DNA from: Echinarachnius parma
Lineage: Eukaryota; Echinodermata; Echinoidea; Clypeasteroida; Echinarachniidae
Direction: 5' to 3'
Assembly (NCBI GenBank): GCA_037951105.1
Contig: JBAMJV010003776.1
Coordinates: 1 to 64,000 of the forward strand
DNA: 64,000 nucleotides
The notes beneath the pieces are model-generated. The model ran no database searches. It was not told where the DNA came from and worked only from the letters and a program-made list of their open reading frames with translations. Shown here piece by piece: positions 1 to 26,510 of the stretch (position 1 is the stretch's first letter; every line of letters begins with the position of its first letter). The translations under genes were made by a program, and so were the position numbers.

Positions 1-576
1 TCATTCACCTCCCTCAGGGCCCCTCTCAGCATAAGTTTTGAGCATGTCCTATCATGTCTTTCACTGTCTCCCTCCCTATTTCCTTCCCCTCCCTCACAGC
101 TTCGCTCAGCTCAAGCATGTCTTATAAAAGGTGTTATCCTCCTATCTCTTTCTCTGTCTCCCTCCCTCAGCAGTGCTTAGAACCCCCTCAGTATCTGTTT
201 CAATATTTTATTTTATTCGTCCAACTCAATGGAAACTCGTCTTCGGTTCACAAAAATCACAATTCTTAACATCAACATTAAAACATAAAAAAGCAAGAAG
301 CCTGTCCATTGAGTATACTTACCACGTTCCGCGTCTGCATCCATATGTCCCTCGCTTCCCTCAGAGCCTTACTCAGCTTAAAGCCTGTTCATTCATTGAT
401 GCCACCCTCCCATACCTTTCTCCGTATGACCCTCTATACCCTGCGCCTCCCTCACAGCCCCTCTCAGCATCAGTAATGAGTCTGTCACTACCTCATCTCC
501 TTCTCTATCTGCACCCCTTGCATTTTAAAGGACTCCCTCAGAGTCCCAATCATTCAGTGATGTTATCCTCCCATCT
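1..576. repeat. Degenerate 96-bp-type minisatellite, left part
   Basis: Diverged pyrimidine-rich units recur, each with a core like gtccattcagtgatgttatc followed by a Ctct/Cctccctc-rich half and an agcatcag or agctcaag end. The block stops abruptly at 576 where a LINE fragment begins and resumes at 1323. About 80 bases near 215-295 do not fit the unit and look inserted. No gene is supported here; the open frames are a by-product of a unit length divisible by three. Confidence 0.75.
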
Positions 577-1322
577 GATATTACAAAAAATGGCTTTGAG
601 AGCAATTAATTTCAATAATAGAATGGCCTCATCATCTCCATTGTTTTATTCATTAGGTATATTGGATGTGTATAAACTGTGTAAGTTGTTGGTAACAGTT
701 TTTATTTTTAAGTTAACTCATGAACACTTACCACACTCAGTGTTTGAATATTATACCTTTTTTTGAAAACTCTTATAGTACAAGACAAAAGGATGGAAAT
801 ATTTTGGTTAAGCCTAGGGTGAGAACAGAGCATGGAAAAACTTCAATCTCGTTTCAGGGATCAGATATTTGGAATAGTATGCCTTTAGAGATACGGAGAC
901 TTGATAGACTCAACCTTATTAAGATAAATGTAAAAAAGTATTTATTTAGTCAATATGTCTTGTAGTGTTTTGTGAATTGCTACCAAACATAAAGCAATTT
1001 TTATTCTCTTGAACAGATTTCACATGTTTTATATAATCTTATAGTTTAGTAGTTATTAGTGTGTCCACTATTGTAAATACTTAGTGTAGAAAATAGTGTA
1101 GAATGTTATTTAATCTTGCCTTAGTCAAATGTAAGCATATCGTCTACTCATGTACATAGGGTCCAACGCCCCACTAGCAAAAGTTGCTATTTCTGTAGGG
1201 TCCTTTTACCAGTTTGTTTGTCTGTCAACATTTCTTATATTCATGTATGATTGTTATATTGTTATCTTATTGGTAATAAAGTTATTCATTCATTCATTCA
1301 TTCATTCATTCATTCATTCATT
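577..1322 (+). mobile_element. 5'-truncated LINE (CR1/L2/jockey type) 3' end with (CATT)n tail
   Basis: From about 590 to 965 the sequence reads, with one frame change near 765, as the C-terminal end of a non-LTR reverse transcriptase: an LQK.ALR.INF start, then ASSSPLFYSLGILDVYKL, then a closing block with FQGSDIWNSMPLEIR and a basic end at a TAG (963-965). A 3' UTR with AATAAAG near the end leads into about nine copies of ATTC (1284-1322). The 5-bp sequence catct is present just before (572-576) and just after (1323-1327), a plausible target-site duplication. The element is dead: only the last ~125 codons remain and they are frameshifted. Confidence 0.8.
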
Positions 1323-1990
1323 CATCTCTTTCTCCGTCCTCCGTCCTCCCTCAGAGCCCCAGTTATGAGTCTGTCCTTTCAGTTATCTCACTCTCCCATC
1401 TCCTTCATTTTCTGCACCCCTTGCCATATAACTCCCTCAGAGCCTCAATCAATTTATAGCCAGTCCATTCAGTATTGTCATCATTCTATCTATTGCTCTG
1501 TCTGCCTCCCTCTGTCCTTCCTCTCACACAGAGTCCCTCTCAGCATCAGTTTAAACCTGTCCATTCAGTATTGTCATCATTCTATCTCTTGCTCTGTCTG
1601 CCTCCCTCTGTCGTGCCTCTCCCACAGAGTCCCTCTCAGCATCAGTTTAAACCTGTCCATTCAGTATTGTCATCATTCTATCTCTTGCTCTGTCTGCCTC
1701 CCTCTGTCCTTCCTCTCCCCCAGAGTCCCTCTAAGCATCAGTTTAAACCTGTCCATTCAGTGATGTTGTCCTCCCACCTCTTTTTGTATTTGTATCTATC
1801 TGTCCCTCGCTTCCTTCAGAGCTTTACTCAGCTTCTAATCTGTACTTTCCGTGATGTCACCCTCCGATCTGTTTCCCTTTCCCTAGTCCCTATCAGCATC
1901 AGTTTCAAACCTGTCCATTTAGTGATGTAATCCACCCATATCTTTCCGTACCTGCCTATTTTCTCTCTCCTTATACCCTTCTCTGAAAGA
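1323..1990. repeat. 96-bp minisatellite, right part
   Basis: Starts of gtccattcag at 1463, 1559, 1655 and 1751 give an exact 96-bp period; the three central units are nearly identical. Because 96 is divisible by three, reading frames run through several units and encode a repeating Ser/Leu/Pro peptide; this is not evidence of a gene. Outer units are more diverged. Confidence 0.85.
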
Positions 1991-2435
1991 CTATTAGGAT
2001 CTTGAGATAATCTGCCCTTTTTACAGTCATGAGTATTATCTTTATACGATGTATATTGTCCCATGTGTTGTGATCCCTGTACGAGTTGTATATGTATTGA
2101 AATGTGTATGCACGTAAGTAATAACATGTTCGTTACTCGATATTCTGTACAATATCTGATTAGATATAATTGCTTTCATATATGCTTTATTATGTGCACC
2201 TTTTTATATCATTATGTATTATACTAAATAAAGGGATCTACCTTCTCATGATGATGGTATGTAGATTGTCAGTATACTTCCCACATCCAATGTAATGGTT
2301 TTATGCACCAATGTATACATCTATTTATGCTAATTTTCATTATATTTAATATTATCATTATGCTTATGTAATAAGAGATGTACAAATAAGATTCAAATTT
2401 AATTTATTACAGGGGACTCTCGAGAGGTCGGGGCT
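1991..2435. other. AT-rich non-coding stretch, possible 3' tail of the array-bearing repeat
   Basis: No gene is visible. The segment around 2060-2110 (gtgatccctgtacgagttg and following) resembles a segment near 20550-20610 that also follows a relic of the 96-bp unit, so both may be tails of one composite repeat family. An AATAAAGG occurs near 2226. Confidence 0.35.
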
Positions 2436-2812
2436 TTAAAGGGATCTAGTAACTTTGTTGACATGTGCAAAAAAGTGATGAATGATTGATGCAATGTATA
2501 TTGTTGTTATCTCAGATGTCCACAGTGTACTGTGTGAAAATTTCAAGTCAAATGGACATTGCATGGCCAAGTAACGAGCGAAAATGCAAAATGATAGTCA
2601 CTAACTCACTGCACTCACTTTCTACACGGTAAGACAAACTCCGGGGGAGTTTTTCTTACCTGAATACTTCGATCGTACATATCTCTGTAACGAAAGGGAA
2701 ATTTGAAAAACCGAAACCTGTCCCATGATTTTATTGGTAATACGAATACAACAAGGTATGAGAGAACCGCTAGAATTTTGAGGATTTGGACAATGTTACT
2801 AAGTCCCTTTAA
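2436..2812. mobile_element. TTAA-flanked MITE, copy 1 (377 bp)
   Basis: Terminal inverted repeats begin TTAAAGGGA and end TCCCTTTAA (2436 and 2812), extending inward as CTTAGTAACATTGT with a few mismatches. A TTAA at each end fits the target preference of piggyBac or Kolobok superfamilies, so this is a non-autonomous member of one of these. The same family, in the other orientation, is at 63262-63648, including matching interior sequence. No transposase is encoded. Confidence 0.8.
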
Positions 2813-3261
2813 TGTCGATGATGTATTATATTCATTATTTGTATGTTTAGGAATTTCATTAACTGTTGACAAATAAACTGAACTGATTTGAGCTACATGT
2901 GATATATTTCAATTATGATGGATTAAGGGCCTATCCGATTGTGCCACAACACCTCCACGATGATTGTAGAATTCGGCCAAACATTTTAAAAGAATGTCAC
3001 CCACTCAATCGAGTACATGACGGGTACAAACAAGAAAAAGCTCTACCATACATAGTAAACAAAGATCACTGAACCAGTTATAAACCATTTATATCCTATA
3101 GGTGAACATAAAAGTACCATAAACGCGTTAGTGTCAGTTTCGATTTTGTTGTGCGGCATTAATCTCCTACAACAGTCATGGCAGTGCTAAGACAATCATG
3201 AAAGTTAAGAAGTACTATATATCATTCAGCTACAATCGTTGGAAAAGAAGAGACATCCGTC
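2813..3261. other. 5' flank of gene 1
   Basis: No exon is seen. A TATA-like run (actatatatc) lies about 45 bases before the ATG at 3262 and could be a core promoter element, but the transcription start cannot be fixed from sequence. The rest holds nothing I can name. Confidence 0.3.
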
Positions 3262-18186
<14,925 letters not shown>

Positions 18187-18206
18187 AATATAGCAATAGA
18201 CCAAGC

Positions 18207-18300
18207 ATGGTGGCTAAGTGGTTCGTGTTTCCGCATTATGCACGGGGGATCTTGGGCCCGGGTTCGAACCCAGACCGGATCATACCAAAGACTTTACAAA
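18207..18300 (+). mobile_element. tRNA-like SINE head just after the gene 1 stop
   Basis: ggtggctaagtggttcg (A box) and gggttcgaacccag (B box) are spaced as in a tRNA, within 20-95 bases of the stop codon of gene 1. The acceptor stem does not pair as in a working tRNA and a further unrelated body follows, so this is a SINE head, probably in the 3' UTR. Confidence 0.65.
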
Positions 18301-18369
18301 AAATCCAGAAGCTTGGCTTTTATAGAACAGAGAAGTGAAAGTTAATCACACGACTAACCAGAGGAATAG

Positions 18370-19881
18370 CCCGGGGGGGTCACTCTCATACACAAGTGCT
18401 ACCCACCCGTGTCACACCTTTTAAAAAAAGGACCCTAATGGGCCAAGATGGCGTATCGCACCTTTTTTAAAAATGGACCCTAATGGGCAAAAATGGCGTA
18501 TCGCACCATTTCTGAAATTTACCCTAAATGGCGTATGTATCGCACCTTTTCTGAATGGAGCCTAAAAGGCGTAATGCACATTTTAAAGTTAACACCCTTA
18601 ATTGTTAAAATGGCATAATGGTTTTAAAACCTCGACTCGAGTGACGCAAAATGCTTAATTTACCTTTTTGCTGAATACTATACGGTAAACCCATAAAAGA
18701 AAAAAAGTGTTTGAATCTAAATGACTCGACATCAGGTCGTGCCATCCACCATCCGGTCACCGGTCATGGGGCCTGGGCGATGATTGTCGACAACGTCAAG
18801 GATCCATCTGGCTCAAGTGGCAGCTCGATAAAGGCATCGGGATCGGCTCATCCTCCTCATGGACATGGTTACTTAGAAGTGCACTCATACATCGGCTCAT
18901 GACCATGGCCATAGCATGACCCATGTCACTCAGAGGGTTCAACGGAGTAGACCCACCATGCCCACACTCGGTGATGTCAGTGACTCAGCTCAGTGACACA
19001 AACAATCCATTTGAATAATCTTTTCAGCCTAGAAATAGAATTGCAATTCTACAAAAACAACTATTATTTATAATTACATTGCAGCTAGGAAAAGTTATCT
19101 CTCAGTCTCAGTAAAAGGAAGTTTGTATCCTTCAATAATGTGTTTTATATAGTTAGTTTATATAACTGATATAATGGGTGCTCCAGAATAATTATCAGCC
19201 CCCAGGCTCAGCGGAAATTACTGTATTCGATCGCCCAGATCACCGGGCTAGAGTCAGTGGCACTAGGCCCCTACCACCAGTTCAGCTGTAATTTATGCAA
19301 ACACATTCGTTGCCACCGTTTATTACTATTTTACTTACGGGCCCGTCTCCATTGTATTAGATACAAAATGTATCAATAAATGCCGATTCTCGGTTGGTAA
19401 ATGACTCCTTGTCCTTCGAAGGCTTCATCCTAAAGTCGTATAAAACGCTCTTTCATGGCTCTGATCTGACGCGTCGCAGCTTCGAATATATTCAGATCAC
19501 TGGAAGTTTATGCTGAAAATACCGTCTGAACTAGCGACCAGTGTGATGCATGTGAACAGCGCACCGCATGTAGCGCACTTGTTACGCGTATACACGCACA
19601 CAACATTCATGCACACATATATTACAGCCGCAGAAATAAAAATATTTGAAAACCAAGTACTGAGCTACGGTAGCTAAAAAGGGACCCCTTTTGTAGAAAA
19701 ACGTCGAAACCTGTAAACCTGAAAAGGTACCCTTTTTTAGGTTTTTGTGCGATCAGTGCTTGAAAAACACCCCTTTTTAAGGAAAACGTCGGCGACGCCG
19801 TATAGCTGAAAATGATACCCTTTCGACGCTTTTTTCTGACGCGGGTGCGTAGCCAGTCATGTTGGGAGTGACCCCCCCGGG
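18370..19881. mobile_element. 1.5-kb TIR element with 8-bp target-site duplication
   Basis: The ends read cccgggggggtcactc and, reversed, the same 16 bases; the 8-bp sequence aggaatag flanks both sides (18362-18369 and 19882-19889). Inside each end are sub-terminal repeats: on the left aatggcgtatcgcacctttt-type units of about 50-60 bp repeated four times, on the right accctttt and aaaacgtcg units. No transposase frame is seen. An 8-bp duplication is known for hAT and P superfamilies among others; I cannot decide which applies. Confidence 0.85.
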
Positions 19882-19889
19882 AGGAATAG

Positions 19890-20189
19890 CCCCCTCCTGT
19901 ACTTTTCGCAACATTTAGTAGACGTATGCAAGTGCGTATGAATCGGAGATAGGCGCCGCCTTATGTGCCAAAATTGGTACGAGAAGGACTTTAACTTTTT
20001 AAACTAAGAAAAGGGCACAACAGAGGAAATATGTCATGATGATAAATAAAGTTATACCGTGTCACTATATGTTATGGGATCACCTTATAGTACCTCACAT
20101 ACCGCGTAGTCTACTATGGTAGACCTTATGCATGGCATAATTATCGGGGCGAAACCAGTGGCTTGGCAATCAACTTGCTCCATTTTCTT
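19890..20189. other. Non-coding spacer
   Basis: No gene or repeat is recognised here. Confidence 0.4.
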
Positions 20190-20660
20190 CCACTCGCCTC
20201 ACTCAGGCATTTCTCAGCACTAGGTCCGAACCCGTCCACTCAGTGATTCTATCCTCATATCCCGTATCTGCTCTCCCTTTCCCTCATTGAGCTCTCCCTT
20301 GAAGAACTGTTTGCAGGTCGCATATTGAGACTTTAGTTTCCACCATGGGCGTCGATCCGTAATTGATATCCATTCATCGGGGGGGGGGGGGGGGGGGGTG
20401 GGTTGTCTATTCATTCATCCCCCTGATGAAGAGGTATTTCGTAAGTATCGACGCCCATGGTCTCCACGATTATGTCTGCGACTTTTATATATTGATTTAT
20501 ATTATTATGTTTATGAATATGATCAACTTCATAATTATATCGTTCAATGTGTATGATCCCTGAACGAGATGCATATATACATGTATGTATTAGATGATCA
20601 GGATTAAAACTAATAGAATGATACATAATAAATAAAAACCTGATTGTTAAATAGAGAAAT
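20190..20660. repeat. Second copy of the array-type composite repeat, with a nested G-run insert
   Basis: cgtccactcagtgattctat and the following ctctccctttccc resemble the 96-bp unit at the window start, and tgatccctgaacgagatgca at about 20558 resembles the sequence after that array. Between them an insert with inverted ends ccatgggcgtcgat / atcgacgcccatgg (about 20344-20460) carries a 20-base G run. The relation to the first copy is moderate, so this is tentative. Confidence 0.45.
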
Positions 20661-21790
20661 TCATCCATTTTAGTTTAATCTATACATTTACAGTAATTTC
20701 ATTTGAATACGATTCCAGAAAACTCCTACCCCCCTACTTATTAAAATACATACAAAAATAAGACGTTGGAGACTGGATGACTGACCGTCTTCGGTGGTAC
20801 GGACAGGGGATACCTTTGTAAATATACAGCACAATCAAAACAATTATTGCACGCTACTGAATGTCAAAGATTACTTCATAATCATTTCATGAGATAGAAA
20901 AGAGGCTATACTGTAGTATAGCAATTTATGTAATGGAATAAACGTCACTGTAGTGTGTAGTATAGCAATTTATGTAATGGAATAAACGTCACTGTAGTGT
21001 GTACTCACTATCTATTAAAAAGTATTACATTATATCAATAGAACATACTCATAAAGTTAGTTTACTATTTGTAACAGTGTGTATCTTCTTTTAAGTATTT
21101 TGTCTTGATTATTTTTGTATTTCTTTAATGTTTTAGAATCACTCTTTGTGTAGTGTAATATGATAAGTTATTAAGGTTACGATATGTTTATTCTTAATCA
21201 TGCTGCGTAAAGAATGAGTTGACTAATAAGTAATGTATGCTAGATAATATTTTATATACGCACACATTGCTTAGTTTAATTGTATTTGTTAATAACATAT
21301 TGTTGTTTTTCTTTATTTGAATATAACATTTTATGATTATTATGATAAAATGCATTAATGCATAAAATCTAACCATGTCGTAATAACTGAAATAAGTCAC
21401 AAAGTGTTTGTGAATTTCATCCCTTTGGGTTTCGCATGTATTTGTTTTGTATGTATGTGTATTTGATTTTTTTGATTTTCACACCTTGTACTTTGTTGCT
21501 TAAAAACAAGAGAGTAACGTAGGTTGATGTGTTTTGTCATAAATTTTATTTCAATAAAGCACTGATAAAAAATATATATCTATAGATATTCCTTGTAGCA
21601 AATGTCGCCCTCTTGTATCATTTTTATGAAGCTAATTAACCCATTGACAGTTCTAGTTCTATTGTAACACTCAACACGATACAACTGTCGCCCGGTTCAG
21701 TATCTAGATGAGGGTAGAACTTATTAGAAAGGGACATAAATGGTTATGTTAAAATATTATTTATTTTAACTTGTTTTAGTTAATCTCTCA
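20661..21790. other. AT-rich non-coding region with a perfect 44-bp tandem duplication
   Basis: The unit tagtatagcaatttatgtaa... of 44 bases is repeated perfectly at 20914-20957 and 20958-21001. AATAAA within tttcaataaagcactg (about 21548) could be the end of an old transcript or retroelement. No coding frame is convincing. Confidence 0.5.
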
Positions 21791-22175
21791 CGTATTTGTT
21801 ATATATAATCATTAAGCATTTGGAACAGACTAAGTCATATGACAGAGTATTGTACATTGATTTTTCTTCTGCTTATACCATTGTACCAGAGGTTTTGATT
21901 GAGAAGCTACACTATGTCATGAAGGTTAATTTATATTTGTCCCTGTGGATGGGTGACTTCATGTCAATAGGTCACAAAGAGTTCGTTTGGGGGAAGTATT
22001 TTTGGATTGTAGAACACTGAATGTAGGCTCACCACAGGGTTGTATGCTGTCTCCCATTTGTTCACTCTGTTAATTAATTAGTGCTAGTCTAGTAAGCCCA
22101 TTTTGCCACACTGAAATATGCAGATGAGGTCATGTTTTCACTCATTTAATGGAGCATATTGCATTTGTCTTGGAA
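21791..22175 (+). pseudogene. Degenerate non-LTR reverse transcriptase fragment
   Basis: In shifting frames one reads SYDRVLYIDFSSAYTIVPEV (palm motif A type, FSSAF-like), then TLNVGSPQGCMLSP (the GxPQG motif B) and a KYADE-like remnant (motif C with the second Asp lost). This is a broken LINE fragment of Rex1- or RTE-like sequence type. Its flanks repeat: tattatttattttaac with ttttagttaatctct is present at about 21748-21790 and again at 22232-22266. Confidence 0.75.
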
Positions 22176-22334
22176 AAATAGTCATTATTTAATTAACACA
22201 CAACATGACAACATGTATGTATAGGAATATTTATATTATTTATTTTAACCAAGTTTTAGTTAATCTCTGGAAGTTATTGATTTAATAGAGCATGTTGCAC
22301 ATGTCTTTGAAATTAAGGTATAGGTACTCATGGG

Positions 22335-22393
22335 CAGGGTTGGTGATCTAACCGAAGGCAGTTTAGATCGTTGTTCGGATCTTCTTTCTCTCT

Positions 22394-22468
<75 letters not shown>

Positions 22469-22521
22469 CTCCCTATTTAGGAAAAATGAAATAAAACAAA
22501 GGTAATATATCACCAACTCTG
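22335..22521. mobile_element. 187-bp hAT-like MITE containing a (CTTT)n tract
   Basis: Inverted ends CAGGGTTGGTGAT and ATCACCAACTCTG are flanked on both sides by the same 8 bases, ctcatggg (22327-22334 and 22522-22529). CAG-type ends with an 8-bp duplication are standard for hAT elements. About 85 bases of CTTT microsatellite occupy the middle, probably grown inside the element after insertion. Confidence 0.85.
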
Positions 22522-22529
22522 CTCATGGG

Positions 22530-22819
22530 CAATTTAATTCAGTTTAAATCCCTATTCAATATTTAATTACGTGTATCTTGCTATTTTCAAATGTGTTCTA
22601 CTGCCTTTAAATGATATAATTACATATGTCGCCCTCTCTTTTTAATATTTCTCTCTCTTCTCTTGCTTTTTCTTTTTCACTTTTTCTTCTCCTTTTCTCC
22701 ATCTCTCTTTTATTCAATTTATATATAGTGAACATATTTGGAAATTCATTGTCTCATTGTCTCATCCGGGAATGCCCATGCTGGGGCGCTGTTCATGGCT
22801 GATTGTTCGGTTATGAGGG
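22530..22819. other. Non-coding spacer, pyrimidine rich
   Basis: TC-rich sequence near 22640-22710; nothing else is recognised. Confidence 0.4.
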
Positions 22820-22970
22820 GCGTATCTTTGTGTGTGCATGTGTGTGTGCGCGTGAGTGTGTGTGTGTGCTTGTGTATGGGTGTGTGCGTCGGCTGGTGAG
22901 GGGTGTGTTTGGGGAAGAGTGCATGTATGGGTGCGTGTGTGTGTGTGTGTGAGTGTGTGTGTCTGTGTGT
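22820..22970. repeat. Imperfect (GT)n microsatellite at the 5' edge of the long LINE
   Basis: GT repeat with gtgcgcgtg and gtatgggtg variants. It matches, in strand and type, the (GT)n block at 36988-37033 after the poly(A) of the same LINE, so the two are probably halves of one target site. Confidence 0.8.
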
Positions 22971-24211
22971 CAATGATATTGATATATATATATTTGTTGA
23001 GCTGAAATATTTGTATGTATTTGATGATATTGTGGTTATCTACATGTATCTGAACCACACTAATTTTTTGCACATTTAAGGGAATGTAGGGCACACTGAG
23101 CATATTGAACAAACACAAACATTTATTGAATTTGAGTTTTCCAGGGATTTTTGTTTTGGTTCACATTTGTTTCTTAAATTACAATGCAAAAATGGGGTAT
23201 TAAAGGAATTTGAAATTATATTTCATAATTTAAAATTGAATGTGTGTTAATTATGCCTGTGCCTTAACATGCCTTATACAGGGATTTGGAATTGCAAGCC
23301 AAGGTGTGTGGATTAATCTGGTATATTGATTATAATTTGACCCACATCCCTTATTTGGGACAACTGGTATTTTAGAGTTGAAATGAAAGTTATTAAAGTG
23401 GAACCTTTTCTCTCTCTTAAGGGGTGTGAATTATTATTTTGTATAATTTTATTTTAATGAAATGTTTAAATAAATGGGAAAAAATAGAACAGGGTAAAAG
23501 CGTGGGAGAAAGAAAAGAAAGGAAAGAGAGGAAATTTAATCCAATTTATTGGAATGAAAGTACACTTCAAAGTAATGTTATGAATTATTACTTTCTCTAT
23601 CTCTCTCTCTCCCCCTCTATCTCGAGGAATGGCAACTTATTTTTGGCGTGTATTAGTTTAAATTTAATTTTTTTTATTTTTTTTAAAAATGTATTGTACA
23701 ATACAAACCAAATAAGAGAGAGGCTAATTAATTAAGCGGGATATGGAATAAGCGAAAATAGTGAAAAAAGGAGATTAATTCACTTCTATTTACTGTGGAA
23801 GTTATGAAGAAAGGTTAAATAATTGATTCATGTGGGTAATTGGAATTATAGAAGTGCAAATATATTCATATTTTTGTATGTGTTTTTTTTGTTTTTTTTG
23901 GCGCGCGTGTTATATACATGTTTGTCTCTTGGGGTATTCACATTCACTTAGGTAAAAGGACATAGTTTTTATTATGATACATTTATTTTTAGTGAAAAGC
24001 AATTAATATTGAACCTACTTAGTTATGAAATTTTTATAGAAACAGTTTTGGAATGCTAGGGTGCAAAGAGCAGATAAATTGGGTTGATAAATTGATGCAT
24101 TCTAAAAAAAAATAAAAAATTTTAGGGAAGAGGGAGGGGGTTCTCCTTATTTAATTTTTGGAAAAGGACATAGTGGCATAGTGATGCATTTATTAAAAGT
24201 AAAGGATAATA

Positions 24212-24901
24212 TGTGACCCAGTCCCGTCAAACCCACAAAAACTTGACCAGAATGAGTTTTGACTTTTTTACATATTTTGAAAGAGTATACTCTAAGCTTT
24301 AATATGATATATACCTTAACAAATTTGGACCAGCATAACCTATTCAAAAAAGCTATTATAGGTAGGAGAGTGAGCAAGTCTAGTTTAACGGAATAAGGAG
24401 AAAACAGCCTCCAAAGATTAGGATCACTCAGACGCGCAGTGCGAAGGAACTTCCATTGTATCCCTTGTGAAGGTGAAGTACAAGAGAGCTTAATGCATGA
24501 AACAGGATCTAATGAAAGCTAAACTTTGACCTGGAACCGGTATGTGTCGCGATTAGCCAATCACAGGCCGCGTTCAGCGATCGCGTGCGAATCTGGGCCA
24601 TAGTACGGCCGGTCGTAGAGCTGTGAGCTGACCGAAGGGCTGTTGTCTCGCAGCGTTGTGCAAAAAGATTTTTGATCAAAACATGAGTCACTCCGAAAAA
24701 ACATGGTATAGAAAACTGCTTATAACTCAACTTTGGCTTTGTTTTAAGACTCCATATTTTGACAGTCGACAGATGAAGGTTTAAACTTTCAGGAAAAGTA
24801 AAGTTCAAAATTTTCATTTTTTAGCATGATTCACACATTTTGGCTCATAACACACAAACATATCTGGCGACTTTTTGTGGGTTTGAGGAAAGAGAGTCAC
24901 A
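24212..24901. mobile_element. TA-flanked TIR element (690 bp) inside the LINE
   Basis: Left end tgtgacccagtcccgtcaaa and right end (reversed) tgtgactctctttcctcaaa are imperfect inverted repeats that continue cccacaaaaa. TA is present on both sides (24210-24211, 24902-24903), as for Tc1/mariner-type elements. The middle holds GC-richer sequence but no convincing transposase. Confidence 0.75.
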
Positions 24902-25407
24902 TATACGTTTTATACTGATCCCTCTCTTTTTTTTTTTTTTTTTTTAAAGTTTGAAATGACAAGGATATGATTTCGCAAATAATGTTTTTTTTTTATGCAT
25001 TTCTTATTTTCTATATTAACAAAAAAAATGTGGTATCGTAAAGTGGTTATCTTTATAATGTGCATGATGACAAAGTAATTTGTAGTAGAGAATTGAGACA
25101 TAACTAATGACTTGTTTACGCACGATGATAATCAGGCAAGGGGCGACTCTTTTGTTCTGGAACGCTCTTGTGTGATTTGTATAGAGGAAGGTTCTAGATG
25201 TGCATTGGTACAGAAGAGACATTGATAGAACCAGCTGAAATAGTTGTTTTGTAAGCTACTGCCTATCATATTCAGTGGTCCTTTAGTTGTGCCTTATAAA
25301 TTTGAATACAGTACCATCTGTCAGTGGTATTTGGGTACATGACCTAACTGGGGATAATGAGTGAATATATAGCCTGTTATTATGCAAAACATGTTTGTCC
25401 AATAGAC

Positions 25408-25600
25408 CGTGTCCAATAGACCGCTTCTGGTGGTGTGTGCGAATGGTATGCGTGTGGCGTCGGAATCCCCGTCGGCGGGCTTAGCAGGGGTGACATGTCC
25501 GGCAAGCTAGCTTGCCGGACTTGGTTACTATTGTTGGGCTTGACGACGGGGAGGCTGACGTCATGCGCGTGTTATTTGCATACATTACAGAGGCGGTCTA
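25408..25600. mobile_element. Small inverted-repeat element with a 24-nt perfect palindrome
   Basis: aatagaccgcttctg on the left and cagaggcggtctatt on the right are inverted; inside are ccccgtcggcgggctt opposite cgacgggg and a perfect palindrome of 24 bases made of gtccggcaagct and its complement. A second aatagaccg precedes the left end. No target duplication is clear. Confidence 0.55.
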
Positions 25601-26510
25601 TTTAGTTATTTTTTTTTACTATCATGGTCACATGTATTCAGGGCCGTGACACGTTTATATTCAAAATGGGTACTGGACAGTTAGGGGTATTAATGCGTTT
25701 TACTTTGCTGCTTTGGGAGCAGTTGTGGAATGCTATAGAATATTCATATAAGCTGTGTATTATTGTAAAGCGAAAGGTGGTGTGAGGGCACTGATGCATA
25801 ATGAACGGTCATGAAAGACTTCCTATAAAGGGACCACTCTGGGATGCAAATAATGCAGATTAATGGTATCTGGTCCCAATAATTGTACAGCCATGGTCAA
25901 TTTGTTTATTTTGTTTCATTAAGTATTGTTATTTAGTGGTATTTTGAAGGAGGGGCTGTTTTCATTGGAAAGATTTAGGTCGGCATATACGTACAGTAGA
26001 TAAGGTGTTTAATCTGTTTATATGCAAAATAATGCTTTGGTATGAAGAATGTATAGTTGATGTTTATATGAACAGGCCTGGCATCATTAGGTAATGGTGA
26101 CATTTTTCACTGAAAGAGTTAAGCCCAGGTGAATTAGTGGCTTTATTTAGAGGATTCGAGATCTTTAAGGTATACATGGTATATGCCATGTTAAAGGAAT
26201 GTGTGGACTATTGTAGTAGTTGTTTACTCTGATGTATAGCAGGTGCGTGCATCATCATTACTTTGAACAGACGTGCGCGCATTGTTTGCATGCACTGCTG
26301 AGGAGGTTTATTATTAATTGATGATAAGTGCATGCATTTCCCTATGCACATCATCGGTAAGGTATTTTTTTTTGTCTTTCTTTTGAAATGTAATGGGCTT
26401 AAAAGGCAGCTCTTGATTTGAAAGAAAAAGGCAAAGATTAGCCAAAGAGTAAATGTTTTTTTTAATTTTTTTAAGGTAGAGTCATACTAGGATAATATTG
26501 AGGGAACATT

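Noticed and set aside
1251..1930. Repetitive Ser/Leu/Pro-rich protein
   Set aside because: The frame stays open only because the minisatellite unit is 96 bases, a multiple of three.
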